Shown here piece after piece: positions 25,190-36,700 of a stretch of 64,000 nt of DNA. How positions within the stretch are numbered: the first letter of the stretch is position 1; the number at the start of each line of letters is the position of its first letter. This stretch comes from Chitinivorax sp. PXF-14 (GTDB taxonomy: Bacteria > Pseudomonadota > Gammaproteobacteria > Burkholderiales > SCOH01), in the NCBI RefSeq assembly GCF_040812015.1, contig NZ_JBFNXJ010000003.1, positions 1-64,000 on the forward strand. The letters are read 5' to 3'. The translations under genes were made by a program, and so were the position numbers. Below the pieces are notes generated by a model that made no database searches, was not told the DNA's origin, and saw only the letters and a list, made by a program, of their open reading frames with translations.

Positions 25190-28100
25190 GCGGCGGTCTC
25201 GTGCAGGATGAGTGAGGCCGCCGTCTGTACATGCGGTGATTGCAGGCAGGTCAGATGATTGCCCCCGATTCGCTCGATACGGAGTTCGCCCAAGGCGATC
25301 TCGGTCCAGAAGGTTTTCATGTCCGGTTGCAGTCCGGGCAGGAAGTGCAGCACCTCGTCGTCGAGCAGCAGGTTCAGATCGCCCGCGAACGGCTCGGGCT
25401 GGTAGTCGGCGACCGCGCGCAAGCTGTGCCGGAAGACGTGGAACAACTGTTCGATTTGAGCGTCGGAAACCTCCCATGCCTTGGTCGATACTGTTTCCGC
25501 CAGGGCGGCGAGGCGTTCGCTCGCGGGTCTTTGCGCGAGCCGCGCGTAGCACGCGCCGACTTCATGTAGTTCGCCGTTCAGATCTTGCAGGCATCCGGCA
25601 GGCAGACGTTCCCCGTGTTTCTCGCGCAGCACGCAAAGGGCGCGCTCCATGTCCGTGTTGCTCACCGTGTGGCCTGCCGCCGCGATATTGGCGCCGAGCA
25701 GGCCGCCGAAAGCACGCTCAAGCAGCAAATCGTCATCGATGCGATAGCGAAAACGGTCGCTGCTGATCACGGTCACGGAATCGAGCCTGTGGCCCGCTTC
25801 GAGCAGTGTGCGGCCGACTTCGGTGGCCAGCAGTCCTCCCATGCAGTAGCCGATCAGATGGAACCGCCGTGCGCCATGAGAACGCAGCAGTTCGGCATAT
25901 TCGCCGGCCAGATCGCCGATCAGCCGCTGCGGATCGCGCGACAGATATGTCCTGGCATCGGGTACGGTGAGGCCGACGATTTCGCCGATCCGGTTCGGAG
26001 CCTCGGCGAGGAGTGGCAGCAAGGTCCGGTATGGCGCCAGAGTCCCGCTGCCATCGTGCAACAGCACATGAACAACGTCCGTGGAGCGGCGCGCAGGCAC
26101 CAGCGACAGCAGTGGCGACCGCTCGGAGGATACCGGCGCACCGGACCCTTCGTCGGCAGTCTGCCGCAGGGCTGCCGCCACCTCCGCGACGGTCGGCGCA
26201 CGCAACACTTCGCGCATCAGGCGATCCCATTCCCATTCCCGCGCCTCGGGCAGCTGTTCACGCATTTTCGCAACGACCTGCGCGATCAGTAATGAATCGC
26301 CGCCCGCCTGGAAGAATTCCTCGTCACGTCCCATTCCGTCGTGACCCAGGGCCGCTGCCCAGATGGCCGCGATGCGCGCTTCCAGCGCGTCGTGCAGTCG
26401 CTCCGCTGCCACGGCGGCCAAAGGTTGGCTGGCGGTCTGGGCGCGTTGCCGCAATGCGGTGCGATCGAGCTTGCCGTTGCGCGACAATGGGAGAGCACGC
26501 AGCCATTCGATCCGCGCCGGCAGCATGGGCTCGGGGAGTCGCTGTCGCAGATGGCCGCGCAGGTCATGTTCGTACAGAACGGCGTGTTCCTGCGGGAAGC
26601 GTATCGCGAACGTGACCTGTCCAACGCTGGCCAAGGCATCGTCCGGCTGCGGGTAGCTGCATAGCAGGTCGCCTCGGGCATCGGCAAACAGCCGTTCCCA
26701 CTGCTCACGGGTGAAGAAGGTCTGGTCCAGCGTCTCGCGCTCGTCCACGAAACCGCTCAGCCCGCTCTGAAATTCCATCGACGTCATCAGCGCGGCGATT
26801 TCACGGGTGGCCTCGATCACAATCAGCGTGCAGCCGGGCGAGCCCAGTTCCCGCAAACGTTCGAGCACGGTGGGCATGTGCTTGGCGTTGTGCAGCACAT
26901 TGGAGCAGACGATCACATCCCAACTACCGGCGCTCAGGCCTTGAGATACATAGTCCTGGTTGAGATCAAACAAGCCGTACCGAACCCACGGCAGTTCGGC
27001 GTGCCGATTACGCGCCTCGTTGAGGAAGAACGGCGAAACGTCGCTGTACAGGTAGTCCACCGGGAAGTCGGCCAGCGCAGGAATCAGCGCGCGACTCGTA
27101 CCGCCTACCCCGGCGCCGATTTCCAGCACGCGCAAGGGATGCGCGGCGTCTCCCTGACACACTCGTGCCCTCGCGACTTCACGGGCGATAGCGCAGACTA
27201 CGGCGTTCATGCAGCGGTTGACCAGATTTTCATTGTAGGCCGCCACCGCCGTGTCCAGGCGGCCTTGCGGAAACAGCAGATCCAGCGGATCAACGTCGCC
27301 ACGCAGCAAGCCCGGTAGATGGGCGCTCGATTGACGCAGGTAGCGCAACAATTCGGTGCTGTAGCGCACTTGTTGTTCGAGCTGCTGCAATTCCTTCCAG
27401 CGTCCCGCGGCTTCGCCGTCGGCAGGTTCGCGCAGAAGGCGGTAATGCTCGTCATTCGTTTCCCGGCTCAGCCAGCCCGATTCGCACAAGGTGCGCAGCC
27501 AGCGCCGAAGCAACCGCTGGTGTGCGGCGGCCGTGCCGCTGCGCGCGACGATCTCGTCGAAGCCGTGACGGCTTCCGCTGTCCGGGAACAGGCCGCAGCC
27601 ACGCAGCGCCGCGAGCATGTCCAGCCGGGCGATGTCGTCGGCCGTTGCGATCCAGCGCAGGAAGGCAGCACGATCGAGCGTGGCCACGCTTTCGTCGCCC
27701 GCGGTGCGCGCCGCCGTCACGAGTTGGCGGCGGGCATGGTTGTCATCGGGCCTAGCCCGCACCACCGGCTCGACGAATGCAGCCAGGTGTCGATCCATCG
27801 TGGTTTGGCCACACAGGACCACGGCGGCCATGGCTATATCGGGATGGGTCTGCAGGGCACTTTCGATTTCGCCCAGTTCGATGCGATGCCCTCGGATCTT
27901 GACCTGGCTGTCTTCGCGTCCGAGGAATTCGATCACACCATCCGGTCGATACCGGCCCAGGTCGCCGGTGCGGTACAGGCGTTCGCCGCTTACCGGGTGA
28001 TGAATGAAACGCGCGTCCGTACGCTCGCGATCGTGCAGATAGCCCAGCGCAAGGCCGATGCCGCCGATGTACAGTTCGCCGCTGACCCCGTCTGGGCATG

Positions 28101-30708
28101 GGCGCATCCGTGTATCCAGCACGTGGAATTGCTGGTTTGCCAAAGGAACGCCGTAGGGGATGCTGCGCGCCTCCGCCGGCACCTTGCCGATCTCGTGCCA
28201 GATCGACCAGATCGCCGCTTCGGTGGCGCCGCCCAGACTGATCAGGCGCAGCCCGGGGCGGTGGACGCGTATCGCATCGGGCAGCCCGGTCGGGATCCAG
28301 TCGCCGGACAGCATCGCCAGGCGGAGCTGCGCAGGCGCGGCAGCCGGTTCGGTATCCAGGTAGCTGACCAGCATCTGCATCTGGGCCGGCACGGAATTCC
28401 AAACGGTGACGCCGTGCTCCGCAAGGCAGGCGGCCCAGTGGGAAGGGTCGCCACGTCGCGCGGGGTCTGGCAACACCAGAGCCCCGCCCGCGCCAAGCGT
28501 GCCGAAGATGTCGTACACGGACAGGTCGAAGGCCAGGTTCGCCAGCCCCAGCACCCGATCCCGAACGCCAATGCCGAAGCGCGCGTTGATGTCGGCGACG
28601 GTGTTGAGCGCTGCCACGTGGGTCATCATGACGCCCTTGGGGGCTCCCGTGGTGCCGGACGTATAGATCACATAGGCAAGCTGGAGCGGATCGATCGGAA
28701 CCGGGGCGGGCATCTCCTCCACGTCCTGCGACAACGGGGAAGGCCGGTCCGCGACAATGGCCTGCACTCCTTCCGGCCATTGCGCGCCGAACCGGTCCGC
28801 ATCGGCCAGCACGATTCGTACGCGCGCGTCGGCGAGAATCGCATCGCGGCGGGAAACCGGCTGCTGAAGATCGAGCGGCAGATAGGCGCCCCCTGCCCAC
28901 AGAATGCCAAGCACGGCGGCGACTTGCGCGCACCCCTTGTCCATGGCCACGGCCACGAGGTCGCCCGGGCGGCATCCGGCGTCGCGCAGCGTTTGCGCCA
29001 CGGTGGCGACGAGTCGAAGCAGTTCGCCATATGAGGTCGTACCGTGGGCGTCGATCACGGCGGGCGCATGCGGCTGTTGCTGCGCCCTGTACAGGAAACC
29101 GTGATGTAGCGCGCCCTGCGGTGCGGGCGCTGCGGTGTCATTGATCCGCGCACGGCAGGATTCGCTCGCCGCAGGCAACTCCAGCGGCTCTTCCGCCTGC
29201 CACGCTTGATCGCTGTCGGCAAGGGCACAAAGCAGATTGCGGAATGACTCGAATGCGTCCTGGATCAACCCAGGCGGGAAAACCCCTTCGCGCACGTCCC
29301 AGTTCAGGTACAACACGCCGCCGCGTTCACCGGCCTGACAGTCCAGCCAGACCTGTGGGGTCTGGGTGATGCCATAACCGAGTTTGGCGCCTTGCATGAA
29401 TTCCCCATCAATTGGGGGGGCGCCGGCTTCCGCCTGGATGCCGAGCGTGCTGGTAAACACCACGGGCATGATGAGGCCGCGCTGTCCACGTTCGCGCGCC
29501 ATGTCGCGCAGCACTTCGATCCCGGAGACGCTCGCATGCTCCAGGTCCTCCCAGAGTCGCCCCTGCAACGCAAGGGCGCGCTCGCCGAAGCGGGAATCCG
29601 GCGCCGGGGCGACCTCCAGGAGATTGACCGAGGTGAAGTCGCCGATGATCCGGGAGATATCCGGGTGAATCGTTGGGCGCTGCAACACTGTCACGTTCAG
29701 GCAGAACGGAGGATTCCGCGACCATCGTCCGATGGTGTCCGCGAAGGCCGCCAGCAGAGCGGACGAAGGCGTCAACCGCAGGGTGCTCGCCCGGACGCAG
29801 AAGCCTTGCCAGCGTGCGGCGGGCACCACAAGCGAATGTCGCTGGAAGCGCGCGGGACCGGCGGATCGCGCGTCCTCTCTCACGGGCAGGTCCGGCGCTC
29901 CGGGCAAGTCGGGCAGGCGGGCGTTCCAGTAGGCGCGATCGCGTTCGTAACGGGCGCGCTGCGCAGGTCGCTCCCGGAATCGCCGCTCGGCCAGCAAGGC
30001 ATCACGGAACGTGATGCCGGGTGGGGCGGGCTCGGCTTCCGGCGTGCGATAGAGACGGTCGAGTTCGGCCAGCATGATCCGGATGCTGACAAAGTCGGCA
30101 ATCAACAGGTCCAGCGACAGATGCAGGCGGCTGCCCGCGTCGTTACGGCTGAGTTGCAGTTCGTACAGCGGCCATACGTCCGGCACATAGCGACGCTCGG
30201 ACATTTCGGCGCGCACCCGTTCCAGGACCGTCTGTACGCGATCGGCCGGCTGACCGCGCAGGTCGTGGACGATCAACGCGGGGGGGACTACATCGTCCAG
30301 AACCCGTTGCCACCCTTCAGGCGATACTACCGCGCGCAGCATGTCATGCCGATCGATCAGGCGATGCCAAGCGAATTCCAGCCGGATGGGGTCGAGATCG
30401 GGCATATCCAGTTCGACGTAGCCATGGCATCCAACGCCACCGTAGTCGTAGGCGTCGCCTCGGCCGACAAGGTAGGCGGCTTGCACATCGGTCAGAGGGA
30501 ACGGTACATGGCGATGCCCTGGGTCCGCCTCGACGGCCTCGTCGTCGCTGGACAGGTGGGCAATCAGCGCGTCCTTGTGGGCGCGCATCTTTGCCTTGCG
30601 TTCATCCGTCAAGGTGCCGCTTGGCGCGCGAAAGCGCAGCTGACCATCTTCGGCCCAAAGCAGGATGCCGAGAGCTTCGAGTTCGGCGACAAATGTGGCG
30701 GGATTCAT
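25186..30708 (-). CDS. Siderophore NRPS, docking-Cy-A(MT)-PCP-TE (PchF-like)
   Basis: An 1,840-residue terminating module. Order: TubC-type docking domain (about 1-55), heterocyclisation domain (about 65-500; DLLIADFVS fits DxxxxDxxS), adenylation domain (about 540-985; [19 protein letters not shown]), a methyltransferase inserted before the last A motif (about 1190-1330; LEIGAGVGG), PCP (about 1500-1570; GGDSLLI) and thioesterase (about 1610-1830; GYCMGG). Aligned to GrsA, the specificity residues read D-L-Y-N-M-S-L-I-W, close to the cysteine code DLYNLSLIW. The layout is that of PchF, which makes and N-methylates the last ring and releases the chain. The start is set by the ATG at 30708, which overlaps the previous stop. 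Confidence 0.93.
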   Translation of the reverse strand: MNPATFVAELEALGILLWAEDGQLRFRAPSGTLTDERKAKMRAHKDALIAHLSSDDEAVEADPGHRHVPFPLTDVQAAYLVGRGDAYDYGGVGCHGYVELDMPDLDPIRLEFAWHRLIDRHDMLRAVVSPEGWQRVLDDVVPPALIVHDLRGQPADRVQTVLERVRAEMSERRYVPDVWPLYELQLSRNDAGSRLHLSLDLLIADFVSIRIMLAELDRLYRTPEAEPAPPGITFRDALLAERRFRERPAQRARYERDRAYWNARLPDLPGAPDLPVREDARSAGPARFQRHSLVVPAARWQGFCVRASTLRLTPSSALLAAFADTIGRWSRNPPFCLNVTVLQRPTIHPDISRIIGDFTSVNLLEVAPAPDSRFGERALALQGRLWEDLEHASVSGIEVLRDMARERGQRGLIMPVVFTSTLGIQAEAGAPPIDGEFMQGAKLGYGITQTPQVWLDCQAGERGGVLYLNWDVREGVFPPGLIQDAFESFRNLLCALADSDQAWQAEEPLELPAASESCRARINDTAAPAPQGALHHGFLYRAQQQPHAPAVIDAHGTTSYGELLRLVATVAQTLRDAGCRPGDLVAVAMDKGCAQVAAVLGILWAGGAYLPLDLQQPVSRRDAILADARVRIVLADADRFGAQWPEGVQAIVADRPSPLSQDVEEMPAPVPIDPLQLAYVIYTSGTTGAPKGVMMTHVAALNTVADINARFGIGVRDRVLGLANLAFDLSVYDIFGTLGAGGALVLPDPARRGDPSHWAACLAEHGVTVWNSVPAQMQMLVSYLDTEPAAAPAQLRLAMLSGDWIPTGLPDAIRVHRPGLRLISLGGATEAAIWSIWHEIGKVPAEARSIPYGVPLANQQFHVLDTRMRPCPDGVSGELYIGGIGLALGYLHDRERTDARFIHHPVSGERLYRTGDLGRYRPDGVIEFLGREDSQVKIRGHRIELGEIESALQTHPDIAMAAVVLCGQTTMDRHLAAFVEPVVRARPDDNHARRQLVTAARTAGDESVATLDRAAFLRWIATADDIARLDMLAALRGCGLFPDSGSRHGFDEIVARSGTAAAHQRLLRRWLRTLCESGWLSRETNDEHYRLLREPADGEAAGRWKELQQLEQQVRYSTELLRYLRQSSAHLPGLLRGDVDPLDLLFPQGRLDTAVAAYNENLVNRCMNAVVCAIAREVARARVCQGDAAHPLRVLEIGAGVGGTSRALIPALADFPVDYLYSDVSPFFLNEARNRHAELPWVRYGLFDLNQDYVSQGLSAGSWDVIVCSNVLHNAKHMPTVLERLRELGSPGCTLIVIEATREIAALMTSMEFQSGLSGFVDERETLDQTFFTREQWERLFADARGDLLCSYPQPDDALASVGQVTFAIRFPQEHAVLYEHDLRGHLRQRLPEPMLPARIEWLRALPLSRNGKLDRTALRQRAQTASQPLAAVAAERLHDALEARIAAIWAAALGHDGMGRDEEFFQAGGDSLLIAQVVAKMREQLPEAREWEWDRLMREVLRAPTVAEVAAALRQTADEGSGAPVSSERSPLLSLVPARRSTDVVHVLLHDGSGTLAPYRTLLPLLAEAPNRIGEIVGLTVPDARTYLSRDPQRLIGDLAGEYAELLRSHGARRFHLIGYCMGGLLATEVGRTLLEAGHRLDSVTVISSDRFRYRIDDDLLLERAFGGLLGANIAAAGHTVSNTDMERALCVLREKHGERLPAGCLQDLNGELHEVGACYARLAQRPASERLAALAETVSTKAWEVSDAQIEQLFHVFRHSLRAVADYQPEPFAGDLNLLLDDEVLHFLPGLQPDMKTFWTEIALGELRIERIGGNHLTCLQSPHVQTAASLILHETAA

Positions 30709-33700
30709 AGCGTACCTTCCTCGAAAGCGGTATTGACGACGGCAGATTCGGATTGCTCGTTCTGCGCTCGCAGCAAAGCGGCCTGGGCGGCAACCGTCGG
30801 GGCGGAGAACACCTTTCGCAGCGATAGACCGCCGCCGGCAGGGCCGCGCTGGCGCAGCGCCTCGATCAGCCGTGTCGCACGCAGACTGTCGCCGCCCAGT
30901 TGAAAGAAATCGTCGTGACGGGAGACCTTCTTGCAGCCCAGCACTTCTTCCCACAGAGCGGCAAGCTCCCGTTCGAGCGGATCGCGTGGAGGCTCGTAGT
31001 GGGCGGGCGACATGGTGGCCGCAAGCCGATTTTCGAGTTCACGGCGATCGATCTTGCCGTTGGCGCTCAGGGGCAAGGCGTCGAGCGCCAGCCAGCTTGC
31101 GGGGACCATGTAGTCGGGCAGCAGCATGCGCAGCGCCGTGGCGAGGGCACCGATGTCGGGCGGGCCCTCCGCGACCAGGGCCGCGGCGAGCGCGGGCGGC
31201 TGTCCGGCCACCAGCGCGACCGCCTGGCGTACGCCCGGCTGCGCCAGGAGCGCGGCCTCGATCTCGCCCAGTTCGATGCGGTGGCCGCGCAGCTTGATCT
31301 GGTGGTCGCGCCGGCCGAGGAATTCGAGTGTGCCATCGGGCCAGTAGCGCCCCAGGTCGCCGGTGCGGTACCAGCGCAGGCCGTCGTGCTCGACGAAGGC
31401 TTCGGCGGTGCGTTGCGGGTCGCCGCGATAGCCGCGCGCAACGCCCGCGCCGCCGATCCACAGCTCGCCCGCGACCCAGTCCGGGCAGTCCCGACCTTGC
31501 GTATCCACCACCCGGTAGCGTTGATTGGCCAGCGGTCTGCCGTAGGGGATCGAGCGCCAATGGTTCGGAAGCGGGAGCGTGACCTCGCACAGATTCGACC
31601 AGATGGCGGCTTCGGTGGCGCCGCCCATGGCCACGAAGCGTGCGGCGGGCGCCATCCGGGCCAGCCGAGCGGGCAGATCCAGGCCGATCCAGTCGCCGGA
31701 GGCCATCGCCAGCCGCAGCGGCAGCGGACGGCCGTCGCCCTCGGCGGCGACGAGCAGCATGTCGAGCAGCACTGGCACGCTGTTCCAGAGCGTCACGCAC
31801 TGTTCGTGCACGAGCCGCAGCCAGACCGAGGCGTCGCGCCGGTCGTCCTCCGCGAGCAACACCACCGCGCCACCGGCGCCGAGCAGGCCGAACAGGTCGT
31901 AGACGGAGAGATCGAAGTCCAGCGCGGAGACGGCCAGCACGCGATCGTCGGGGCCGACGCCGCAGCGCTGGTTGAGATCGTCGATGGTGTTGGCCGCGGC
32001 ACGATGGCTGATCTCGACCCCCTTGGGCTCGCCCGTCGAGCCGGAGGTGAAGATCACATAGGCGGGTGCATCGGGGGCGACGGAAACCGGTTGCGTCAGA
32101 GGGCGGCGGAGCGCGGCCTGAGCCACGTCGATCACGTCGGCCCCGGTCGGCCGAATTGCCTCCATCCGACCCTGGTCGGTCAGCACGTGCCGCACGCCGG
32201 CCCGGCGGTGGATGCGTTCCTGGCGCGCGACGGGCTGTGCGATGCCGACCGGCACATAGCACGCCCCAGCCGCCAGCACGCCGAGTACCGCGACCACCTG
32301 GTCGATGCCGCGCGGCAGCGTGACGGCGACCGGATCGCCCGGACGCACGCCCTGCTCATGCAGCAGGGCGGCAACCTGGAGCGTGCGGTGGGCGAGCGTG
32401 CCGTAATCGACGGTCTGACCGTTGGCGCCGTCGATCAGGGCGGTGCGTTTCGGATGCGCGGTGGCTTGCTCGAAGATGGGCTGATGCAGGGTGCGCGGCG
32501 CGACCGGTACATCGGTGGCGTTGGCCATCTCGCGCACGGCGTGCTGCCCGGGCGGCAGCAGCGCCGGAAGCGGTGCCTCCCAGGCTGCCGCGTCCTCCGC
32601 GAGATGGTCGAGCAGCCGGACGTAGGCACCGAACATCGCATCGATCAGACCATCGGGGAAAAGGCTGGGCACGGCGTCCCAGCACAGCACCAGCTCGCCG
32701 CGATGCTCGTACACCTGATGGTCGAGCCAGACCTGGGGAGTTTCCGACAGTCCGCCGTCGGCCAGATCGGGAAATCCTTCCGGCAGATCGTCGAAGAAGC
32801 CGTCGGCCATGCCGAGCGTACTGGTGAAAACCACCGGCAGCGCGGCGGCCTGCAACCCTACAGCATGAGCCCGCTCGCGCTGCACCCAGATGGATGACAC
32901 CGCACGATGTTCCAGCACCTCCGCGATGCGGCGCTGCATGTCGTGGGCGCAACCGATCAGGTCGGTCTGTGTCTGCGGCTCGAAGGGCACCGGTGCCAGC
33001 GTGGTGAAGTCGCCAAGCATGCTATGGACATCGGGATGCACGTCGCGCCGGTCGAACAAGGTCAGGTTGAGCGTATGCGCGCTCCCGCCGCTCCAATACG
33101 ACAGCATGTGCGCGTAGACGGTGAGCAGCAGGACCGATGGTGTCAGGCCGTACCGCTGTGCGGCGTCACGCAAACGTTGCCATTGCGGCGCCGGCAGCCG
33201 TGCATGCCAGCGCGCGAAGTTCGCCAGTCCGAGCGTCGCCGGTTCGCAGGCCAGCGGCAGTGCAGGCGCGGGTGGCAAGGTGTCGAGCCGTTCGCGCCAG
33301 TACTCCTCCGCCTCGTCCCGGGCGGTCGCGTCCGGTGCCGTTTGCGTAACGTAATCCCGGAAGTTGACCTGCGGCGGTGCAGGCAACCGGGTCGGATTGC
33401 GATACAGCGCCACCAGTTCGCTAAGCAACAGCTTGACGCTGTAACCGTCGAGCGTGAGGTAGTCGAAGATCAAGCCCAGCCTGCAACGCCCGTCGGCATA
33501 CGGCACCGCATGCACGACGTGCAGGGGTGGGCTGGCGCGGGTGCGATCCCGTTGGCGCCAGCATTCGACGATCCGCGCCCGCGCTGCATTCGCGTCGGGT
33601 TCGGCGGGTTCGATGCGCAGGACGATATCCGGTATCTCACGGGGAATGTACTGGTGCCCGTCGTCGTCGACGCAGGCGCGCAGCATGTCGTGGCGTTGCC

Positions 33701-36700
33701 ATAGTGCGCGCCAGGCCGTGTCGAAGCGCGCCAGATCCACGGCACTGCCATCGAGCTCGATCAGGTAAAGCGTGCCGCAATGCAATGGCAGACCGTCGGC
33801 CTGGCCCATCCAGTAGGCTTGCTGGACCTCGGTGAGCGCGAACGGTTCGTGAAACTCGGACGAGTTGGGGTGCAGGGAAGGGATTGTTGGCGTGCTCAGG
33901 CCACCGCTTTGCCAGATCGCCGCGAAATCTGCCAGGATCGGCCTGGCGAACAAGTGGCGCAGTGGTTGGGCGGCCCGCAGTCCGTCGCGCTGTAGCCGCG
34001 CCACAACCTGGGTGGCGACCAGACTGTCGCCGCCGAGCCGGAAGAAATGATCATTGCGATAAATGGGGGCATCGTGTCGAAGCAGTTCGCGCCACACGGC
34101 GGCGATCTTTTCTTCCACGGCACCTTCGGGCGGTGTTTTCGTGGAAGACGATGTGGCGAGATGGTCGATGACCCGATTTTCGAGTTCGCGGCGATCGATC
34201 TTGCCGTTGGCGCTCAGGGGCAAGGCGTCGAGCGCCAGCCAGCTTGCGGGGACCATGTAGTCGGGCAGCAGCATGCGCAGCGCCGTGGCGAGGGCACCGA
34301 TGTCGGGCGGGCCCTCCGCGACCAGGGCCGCGGCGAGCGCGGGCGGCTGTCCGGCCACCAGCGCGACCGCCTGGCGTACGCCCGGCTGCGCCAGGAGCGC
34401 GGCCTCGATCTCGCCCAGTTCGATGCGGTGGCCGCGCAGCTTGATCTGGTGGTCGCGCCGGCCGAGGAATTCGAGTGTGCCATCGGGCCAGTAGCGCCCC
34501 AGGTCGCCGGTGCGGTACCAGCGCAGGCCGTCGTGCTCGACGAAGGCTTCGGCGGTGCGTTGCGGGTCGCCGCGATAGCCGCGCGCAACGCCCGCGCCGC
34601 CGATCCACAGCTCGCCCGCGACCCAGTCCGGGCAGTCCCGACCTTGCGTATCCACCACCCGGTAGCGTTGATTGGCCAGCGGTCTGCCGTAGGGGATCGA
34701 GCGCCAATGGTTCGGAAGCGGGAGCGTGACCTCGCACAGATTCGACCAGATGGCGGCTTCGGTGGCGCCGCCCATGGCCACGAAGCGTGCGGCGGGCGCC
34801 ATCCGGGCCAGCCGAGCGGGCAGATCCAGGCCGATCCAGTCGCCGGAGGCCATCGCCAGCCGCAGCGGCAGCGGACGGCCGTCGCCCTCGGCGGCGACGA
34901 GCAGCATGTCGAGCAGCACTGGCACGCTGTTCCAGAGCGTCACGCACTGTTCGTGCACGAGCCGCAGCCAGACCGAGGCGTCGCGCCGGTCGTCCTCCGC
35001 GAGCAACACCACCGCGCCACCGGCGCCGAGCAGGCCGAACAGGTCGTAGACGGAGAGATCGAAGTCCAGCGCGGAGACGGCCAGCACGCGATCGTCGGGG
35101 CCGACGCCGCAGCGCTGGTTGAGATCGTCGATGGTGTTGGCCGCGGCACGATGGCTGATCTCGACCCCCTTGGGCTCGCCCGTCGAGCCGGAGGTGAAGA
35201 TCACATAGGCGGGTGCATCGGGGGCGACGGAAACCGGTTGCGTCAGAGGGCGGCGGAGCGCGGCCTGAGCCACGTCGATCACGTCGGCCCCGGTCGGCCG
35301 AATTGCCTCCATCCGACCCTGGTCGGTCAGCACGTGCCGCACGCCGGCCCGGCGGTGGATGCGTTCCTGGCGCGCGACGGGCTGTGCGATGCCGACCGGC
35401 ACATAGCACGCCCCAGCCGCCAGCACGCCGAGTACCGCGACCACCTGGTCGATGCCGCGCGGCAGCGTGACGGCGACCGGATCGCCCGGACGCACGCCCT
35501 GCTCATGCAGCAGGGCGGCAACCTGGAGCGTGCGGTGGGCGAGCGTGCCGTAATCGACGGTCTGACCGTTGGCGCCGTCGATCAGGGCGGTGCGTTTCGG
35601 ATGCGCGGTGGCTTGCTCGAAGATGGGCTGATGCAGGGTGCGCGGCGCGACCGGTACATCGGTGGCGTTGGCCATCTCGCGCACGGCGTGCTGCCCGGGC
35701 GGCAGCAGCGCCGGAAGCGGTGCCTCCCAGGCTGCCGCGTCCTCCGCGAGATGGTCGAGCAGCCGGACGTAGGCACCGAACATCGCATCGATCAGACCAT
35801 CGGGGAAAAGGTCCTCCAGCGCATCCCACGCGAGCAGTACCCCCCCGCCCTGTTCGTAGACCTGGTGGTCCAACCAGACCTGGGGCGTCTGCGAGATCAT
35901 GTATCCGAGTTCGCCCAGCGACCGGCGCGTTCGATCATCGAGCAGGGGTGTGCCGAGATTGCAGGCAAACACAACCGGCGCGAAGCTGCGTTCGCCGTCG
36001 CCACGCTGGGCGAGTTCGCGCTGAAGACGTACGCCCGACCAGGCACTGTACGCAACATCCGTGTGGAACCTTGCCTGCAAGGCGCGTGCGCGAGCTGCGA
36101 ACGGCATCGGCTCGCGGCAGTCGACCTCAAGCAGCAGGAGGTTGGTGAAATCGGCCACCACGTTGTCCAGTCCGGGCGTGTCGCCGTGCCGGTCGAACAG
36201 CGGCAGGTTCAGCAGGAAGCGCGGTACTGTGCTCCAGGCCGCAAGCACTTCCGCATAGGTAGTGGCCAGGACCATGGCGGGCGTGATTCGTGCCGAGGCG
36301 GCGAAGCGTTGCAGGCGCGCCCATCGTGTCGCCGGCATTTTGTGCACACGTCGCGTAAAGCGGGGCGACGCAAGGGTCTCCGGCGCGCAACGCAGGGGCA
36401 ACGCGGGCGCGCCCGGCAATAGCGGCAGGCGTTTGCTCCAGTAATGCCCGGCCTCTTCCAGCGCATCTCCGCGCCGCTTCGTCTGCGCTTCGAGATGGTG
36501 GCCGAAATGCCAGTTGATGGGTGCATGTGGCAGCGACTCGTGTGCATACAGTGCCGCCAGGTCGCGCAGGATGACGTGCAGACTTTGAACGTCGGCGACC
36601 AGTAAATCGATGTCGAAGTGAAGGCGCGTGGTTCCGTCTGGCAGCAGGCTCAGGGAAAGTCCCGCTACCTCCCCTTCGTTGACCCGCAGCCGACGATGCG

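Noticed and set aside
30900-36422. Long plus-strand open frames opposite the first NRPS (two of them nearly identical)
   Set aside because: They are antisense to A domains; their similarity to each other just reflects the 1,623-bp direct repeat.
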